A model generated the notes under the pieces. The model was given only the letters and a program-made list of their open reading frames with translations, made no database searches and was not told the DNA's origin. This document shows positions 4,699 through 8,258 of a stretch of DNA of 8,258 nucleotides, piece by piece. Both the position numbers and the translations under genes were made by a program. Numbering within the stretch: position 1 is the stretch's first letter; every line of letters starts with the position of its first letter. This DNA is from Modestobacter sp. GTDB taxonomy: Bacteria; Actinomycetota; Actinomycetes; Mycobacteriales; Geodermatophilaceae. The stretch is taken from contig JAOPUQ010000437.1 in the NCBI GenBank assembly GCA_025963425.1, positions 1 through 8,258 on the forward strand, in the 5' to 3' direction.

Positions 4699-7539
4699 TC
4701 AGCCGCTGACCGCCACCGCCACCACGCCCCGCCGCACCCGGCCCACCGCGGCCCGGGCGACCCCGGCGAGCGGCTCGTCGGCGACCTTGGCCAGCTGGTC
4801 GAGCAGGTCCACGAGCTGGCGGGCCCAGCGCACGAAGTCACCGCCGGACAGCTCCGTGCCGGCCTGCTCGGCACCGGCCAGCACCCGGTCCAGGGTCTGC
4901 CCGTCGGCCCATCGGAAGGCCGCCCAGACGAAGCCGAGGTCGAGGTCCCGGGTCAGCGGCACCTCGTGGTCGACCTCGACGTCCTGCAGCCGGGCCCGGA
5001 CACGGCGCATCTCGGCGATCGCCCCGGCCACCTTCCCGGCCGGGACCGCGGGCTGCCCCGGTGCGTCCCGGCGGGCCTCGAACACCAGCGCGGACACGCA
5101 GGCGGCCAGCTCGGCCGGGGTCAGCCCGCGGAAGACCCCGGCGCGCAGGCACTCGGCGGTGAGCAGGTCGGTCTCGGCCCAGATGCGGGCCAGCCGCCGG
5201 CCGGCGTCGGTGACCAGCGGCCGCTCCTCGACCGGCTCCTCCGCCGCCGGTTCGGCGCCCCCGCCGGCCGTCTCGGGAACGAGGTACCCCAGCTCCTCCA
5301 GCACGTCGCAGGTGCGGTCGAACTGGCGGGTCAGCGACCCGGTGCGCTCGGCCATCTGCCGGTGCAGCGCCTCGGCGCCGCGCAGCTCACGCAGCCACCG
5401 CTCCGCCGCCCGCACCCGCTCCTCCCGGTCGGGCAGCGAGTGCACCGGGTGCGCCCGCACCGCGTGCCGCAGGTCGGCCAGCACCGGGTCGTCCGACGCC
5501 GCCGAGCGGCCCTTGGTGCGCCGCGCCCCCAGGTCGTTCTCCACCCGCGCCGACCGCAGCGTGGACGCCAGGTCCCGGCGGGCGTGCGGGCTGCGGTGGT
5601 TGAAGTTCTTGGGCACCCGAACGCGGGCGAGCGCGGTCACCGGGGACGGGAAGTCGACCGCGCTGAGCCGGCCGGCCCACTTGTCCTCGGTGAGCACCAG
5701 CGGGCGGGGCTCGACGAGCTCGGTGACCCCGGGGTCCAGGACGACGGCGAGGCCCTGCCGGCGGCCCGAGGGAACCCGGATGACGTCGCCGGCGCGCAGC
5801 GCGGCCAGCGACTCACTGGCCTCGAGCCGGCGCTTGGCCTGGGAGTCCCGCGACAGCGCCCTCTCCCGCTCGGAGACCTCCGCCCGCAGCCGCGCGTAGC
5901 CGGCGACGTCCCCGGCGTCGGAGTGCATCTCCTTGGCCAGCCGCTGCGCGTCGGCCTCGTGCCGGGCGGCGGAGCGGGCCAGGCCGACCACCGAGCGGTC
6001 GGCCTGGAACTGCGCGAAGGACGACGCCAGCAGCTCCCGGGCCCGGGCGCGACCGAAGGACCCGACCAGGTTGACCGCCATGTTGTAGCTGGGCCGGAAC
6101 GACGAGCGCAGCGGGTAGGTGCGGGTGCTGGCCAGCCCGGCCACCAGGGTGGGGTCGACGCCGGGCGCCCAGACGACGACCGCGTGTCCCTCGATGTCGA
6201 TGCCCCGGCGGCCGGCCCGGCCGGTGAGCTGGGTGTACTCCCCCGGGGTCACGTCGACGTGCGCCTCGCCGTTCCACTTCACCAGTCGCTCAAGGACCAC
6301 CGACCGGGCCGGCATGTTGATGCCCAACGCCAGGGTCTCGGTGGCGAACACCGCCTTGACCAGGCCCCGGACGAAGCACTCCTCGACGGCCTCCTTGAAG
6401 GCGGGGACCAGACCGGCGTGGTGGGCGGCGAACCCGGCGAGCAGGCCCTCCCGCCACTCCCAGAAGCCCAGGACGTGCAGGTCCTCCTCCGGCAGCGCAC
6501 CGGTGCGGCGGTCGATCACCTCGGCGATCGCCGACCGCTCGGTCTCGTCGGTCAGCCGCATCCCCGAGCCCAGGCACTGGTGGACGGCGGCGTCGCAGCC
6601 GTTGCGGCTGAACACGAACGTGATCGCCGGCAGCAGTCCGGCGCGGTCGAGCCGTTCGACGACCTCGGGGCGGGCCGGGGGCCGGTAGCGGGGCTTGTGG
6701 CTGAAGCCGCCGCGTGAGCCGCCGCCGCCACCGGACCAGGCGTCGTAGCGGCGCTCCTGCTCCTTGACGTAGCGGACCAGCTCGGGGTCGACCACGGCCG
6801 CGCCGCGTTCCCGGGTGGACCGGCCGCGCGGGGTCTCCTCCAGCTCGGCGGCGTGCGCCGCCGGGCGGAGCGCGAACAGGTCGAACACCCGGGAGCCGAC
6901 GAGCATGTGCTGCCACAGCGGGATCGGCCGGACCTCGCTGACCACGACCTTCGTGTGGCCGCGCACGGTGACCAGCCATTCGGCGAACTCCTCGGCGTTG
7001 CTCACCGTCGCCGACAACGAGATCAGCGCGACCGAGTCGGGCAGGTGGATGATCACCTCCTCCCAGACGGCGCCGCGGAACCGGTCGGCGAGGTAGTGCA
7101 CCTCGTCCATCACCACGTAGCCGAGGTCTGCCAGCGCCGGGGAGTCGGCGTAGAGCATGTTGCGCAGCACCTCGGTGGTCATCACCACCACCGGGGCGTC
7201 GCCGTTGATCGCGTTGTCGCCGGTCAGCAGCCCGACCTTCGCCGGCCCGTACCGGGCGACCAGGTCGGTGTACTTCTGGTTGGACAGCGCCTTGATCGGG
7301 GTCGTGTAGAAGGCCTTGCGGCCCTCGCTGAGGGCCTTGTGCACGGCGAACTCACCCACGACGGTCTTCCCGGCCCCGGTGGGGGCGCAGACCAGGACGC
7401 CGGCGCCTTCCTCCACCGCCTCGCACGCCTCGACCTGGAACGCGTCCAGGGAAAAGCCGAGCTCAGCGGTGAAGTCGGAGAGCGTGGGGTGGCGGGTGCG
7501 CCGCCGGGCAGCTGCGTACCGCTCGGCCGGGCTGGACAT
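4699..7539 (-). CDS. helY: Ski2-like DEVH-box helicase HelY with DSHCT domain
   Basis: A 946-residue ATP-dependent helicase of the Ski2/Mtr4 group, which unwinds RNA or DNA with 3'-5' polarity in related proteins. Visible motifs: Q-motif glutamine Q35, Walker A APTGAGKT (52-59), Ia TTPIKALSNQK (79-89), DEVH (145-148), SAT (176-178), VFSRNGCD (309-316) in the second RecA domain, and motif VI QLTGRAGRRG (437-446). A glycine-rich stretch (270-278) separates the RecA domains. A charged helical region (about 525-575) and a small beta-rich segment (about 581-604) lead to the C-terminal DSHCT domain (about 775-945). The N-terminal half closely resembles M. tuberculosis HelY (Rv2092c) as I remember it; length is slightly greater. 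ATG 7539 has TACCGT six bases upstream, indicating a leaderless transcript. No exosome or Ski partner gene is in the window. It follows the lipid kinase gene by 45 bp. Confidence 0.96.
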   Translation of the reverse strand: MSSPAERYAAARRRTRHPTLSDFTAELGFSLDAFQVEACEAVEEGAGVLVCAPTGAGKTVVGEFAVHKALSEGRKAFYTTPIKALSNQKYTDLVARYGPAKVGLLTGDNAINGDAPVVVMTTEVLRNMLYADSPALADLGYVVMDEVHYLADRFRGAVWEEVIIHLPDSVALISLSATVSNAEEFAEWLVTVRGHTKVVVSEVRPIPLWQHMLVGSRVFDLFALRPAAHAAELEETPRGRSTRERGAAVVDPELVRYVKEQERRYDAWSGGGGGSRGGFSHKPRYRPPARPEVVERLDRAGLLPAITFVFSRNGCDAAVHQCLGSGMRLTDETERSAIAEVIDRRTGALPEEDLHVLGFWEWREGLLAGFAAHHAGLVPAFKEAVEECFVRGLVKAVFATETLALGINMPARSVVLERLVKWNGEAHVDVTPGEYTQLTGRAGRRGIDIEGHAVVVWAPGVDPTLVAGLASTRTYPLRSSFRPSYNMAVNLVGSFGRARARELLASSFAQFQADRSVVGLARSAARHEADAQRLAKEMHSDAGDVAGYARLRAEVSERERALSRDSQAKRRLEASESLAALRAGDVIRVPSGRRQGLAVVLDPGVTELVEPRPLVLTEDKWAGRLSAVDFPSPVTALARVRVPKNFNHRSPHARRDLASTLRSARVENDLGARRTKGRSAASDDPVLADLRHAVRAHPVHSLPDREERVRAAERWLRELRGAEALHRQMAERTGSLTRQFDRTCDVLEELGYLVPETAGGGAEPAAEEPVEERPLVTDAGRRLARIWAETDLLTAECLRAGVFRGLTPAELAACVSALVFEARRDAPGQPAVPAGKVAGAIAEMRRVRARLQDVEVDHEVPLTRDLDLGFVWAAFRWADGQTLDRVLAGAEQAGTELSGGDFVRWARQLVDLLDQLAKVADEPLAGVARAAVGRVRRGVVAVAVSG

Positions 7540-7545
7540 GCGTCC

Positions 7546-7551
7546 ACGGTA
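7546..7551 (-). promoter_or_regulatory. Candidate -10 of leaderless helY promoter
   Basis: The minus strand reads TACCGT, six bases (GGACGC), then ATG 7539. This is the same TANNNT-N6-start layout as pepE. It lies in the 45-bp gap after the lipid kinase gene and just past a hairpin, so helY probably has its own transcript. Confidence 0.55.
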
Positions 7552-7572
7552 AGCGCAGGGACCGTCACCGCG

Positions 7573-7592
7573 CGGGCTGAAGTCTCAGCCCG
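7573..7592 (-). terminator. Hairpin over the lipid kinase stop codon
   Basis: On the minus strand, CGGGCTGA pairs with TCAGCCCG around a GACT loop: an 8-bp perfect stem, with two more GC pairs (7570-7571 with 7594-7595) beyond one mismatch. The TGA stop codon of the kinase (7585-7587) is part of the first arm. There is no T tract, so it would be a tailless terminator or an RNA 3'-end stabiliser. It stands 21 bases before the helY -10. Confidence 0.5.
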
Positions 7593-8258
7593 TGCCGACG
7601 CCCGGGCCGGCGCCCACGACCGTCAGCGCGCCGGGTACGCACGCCGACGCCGCCGGCAGCGGGCTGACCGGCTCGCCGTCGGCGTAGGTCACAAGGCCCG
7701 CGCCGGCCGGTGTTCCGCCCTCCAGCGTCACCTCGCGGCCGCGCAGCACGGTCACCGCGGGGTGCTCGACGTGCGTCCCGGCGGCCAGCCGCGGGCGGGT
7801 GCGCACCAGCTCCAGCCGCCCGACGGGACCGACGACGACCACGTCGAGCAGCCCGTCGGCCGGGTCGGCGTCCGGGCAGATCCGCAGACCGCCGCCGTAG
7901 CAGGGGGTGTTGCCGACCGCCACGAGGGTGACCTCGCGGCGGCTGGGTACGCCGTCGACGGTGAGGGTGACCGTGCGGGGCCGCAGGTGCAGCAGCTCGG
8001 CGAGGATGGCCACGTCGTACCGGCGCGGGCCGCGCGGCCGGCGCAGCCGGTTGGCCCGGTCGGTCACCGCCGAGTCGAAGCCGCAGCACAGCACCGTGGA
8101 CCACCAGCGGTCCCCGGTCCGGGCGGCGTCCAGCCGGGTCGTCCGCCCGGCGAGGAGGTCCGCGGCCACCGCCCGGGCGGCCTCGACCGGCTCGGCGGGC
8201 ACCCTCAGGGCGGCGGCGAGGTCGTTGCCGGTCCCGGCGGGCAGGACGGCCAGCGGGG
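7585..8258 (-). CDS. Diacylglycerol/lipid kinase, YegS-DgkB family (3' part)
   Basis: The 3' end of a lipid kinase gene whose start lies beyond the right edge; about 224 codons are visible. The first residues read LAVLPAGTGNDLA, the GTGND motif of the DAGK catalytic domain, so the true start is outside and GTG 8202 is not the start. Later landmarks are CCGFDSAVTDRANRLRRPRGPRRY, VAVGNTPCYGGGLRICPDADPADGLLDVVVV and ADGEPV near the end, all typical of the family's second beta-sandwich domain. The family phosphorylates diacylglycerol or related lipids with ATP at the inner membrane face, feeding phosphatidic acid and phospholipid recycling. The missing N-terminal part should hold the rest of the ATP-binding site. 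It lies 45 bp before helY in the same direction. The exact lipid is not readable. Confidence 0.92.
   Translation of the reverse strand, partial: PLAVLPAGTGNDLAAALRVPAEPVEAARAVAADLLAGRTTRLDAARTGDRWWSTVLCCGFDSAVTDRANRLRRPRGPRRYDVAILAELLHLRPRTVTLTVDGVPSRREVTLVAVGNTPCYGGGLRICPDADPADGLLDVVVVGPVGRLELVRTRPRLAAGTHVEHPAVTVLRGREVTLEGGTPAGAGLVTYADGEPVSPLPAASACVPGALTVVGAGPGVGTG

Noticed and set aside
4699..4709. Small palindrome TCAGC-C-GCTGA at the helY stop codon.
   Set aside because: The 5-bp arms have a one-base centre, so the hairpin would be too tight to be stable.
2794..6717. A 1307-codon plus-strand open frame opposite helY and the DUF4333 gene, also covering fenA in another frame.
   Set aside because: It is antisense to strongly supported genes. 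Its translation is Arg/Gly/Ala/Pro-rich with no recognisable domain, as expected for a stop-poor frame in very GC-rich DNA.
1..8258. Search for tRNA or rRNA genes, insertion sequences, transposases, phage genes or attachment sites.
   Set aside because: None seen. Every stretch is accounted for by housekeeping-like genes and gaps no longer than 105 bp.

Overview
The window is very GC-rich chromosomal DNA from an actinobacterium. The genes are tightly packed, GTG starts are common, and several starts look leaderless (a TANNNT hexamer 6-7 bases before the start codon). The order peptidase M24 / flap endonuclease / DUF4333 membrane protein / HelY helicase matches, from memory, the Mycobacterium tuberculosis block Rv2089c-Rv2090-Rv2091c-Rv2092c (pepE to helY). 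The base composition and the extra genes (Lrp, diacylglycerol kinase, Rv2578c-type radical SAM) would suit Geodermatophilaceae or a relative, but I cannot fix the genus from this sequence alone.

Layout, left to right. (1) 35-1156, minus: an Rv2578c-family radical SAM protein related to spore photoproduct lyase (COG1533). A near-perfect LexA/SOS box (1165-1180) sits directly before its start, and its last five residues, QQSLF, match a sliding-clamp-binding motif. (2) 1213-1701, minus: an Lrp/AsnC regulator whose GTG start overlaps the end of the next gene. (3) 1676-2824, minus: an M24 metallopeptidase (PepE type). (4) 2825-2890: a 66-bp divergent promoter region with opposed -10 elements and a 15-bp palindrome. 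(5) 2891-3820, plus: a stand-alone 5' nuclease of the FenA type. (6) 3829-4593, minus: a one-pass membrane protein with a long QYGQP-repeat cytoplasmic tail and a C-terminal DUF4333 domain, converging on fenA with only 8 bp between stops. (7) 4699-7539, minus: the Ski2-like helicase HelY. (8) 7585 to the window edge, minus: the 3' part of a diacylglycerol/lipid kinase. No stretch longer than 300 bases lacks a gene; the longest gap is 105 bp (4594-4698).

How the genes fit together. pepE and lrp look like one transcript with translational coupling, and it may run on into the radical SAM gene, which also seems to have its own SOS promoter. fenA and pepE fire apart from the 66-bp region. helY seems to start from its own leaderless promoter just after a hairpin that closes the lipid kinase gene. 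Three genes act, or probably act, on nucleic acids: FenA (flap processing), HelY (helicase) and the radical SAM protein (inferred DNA-damage function). The radical SAM gene is the best candidate for undescribed biology: an SOS-controlled, possibly clamp-tethered radical enzyme of unknown substrate.
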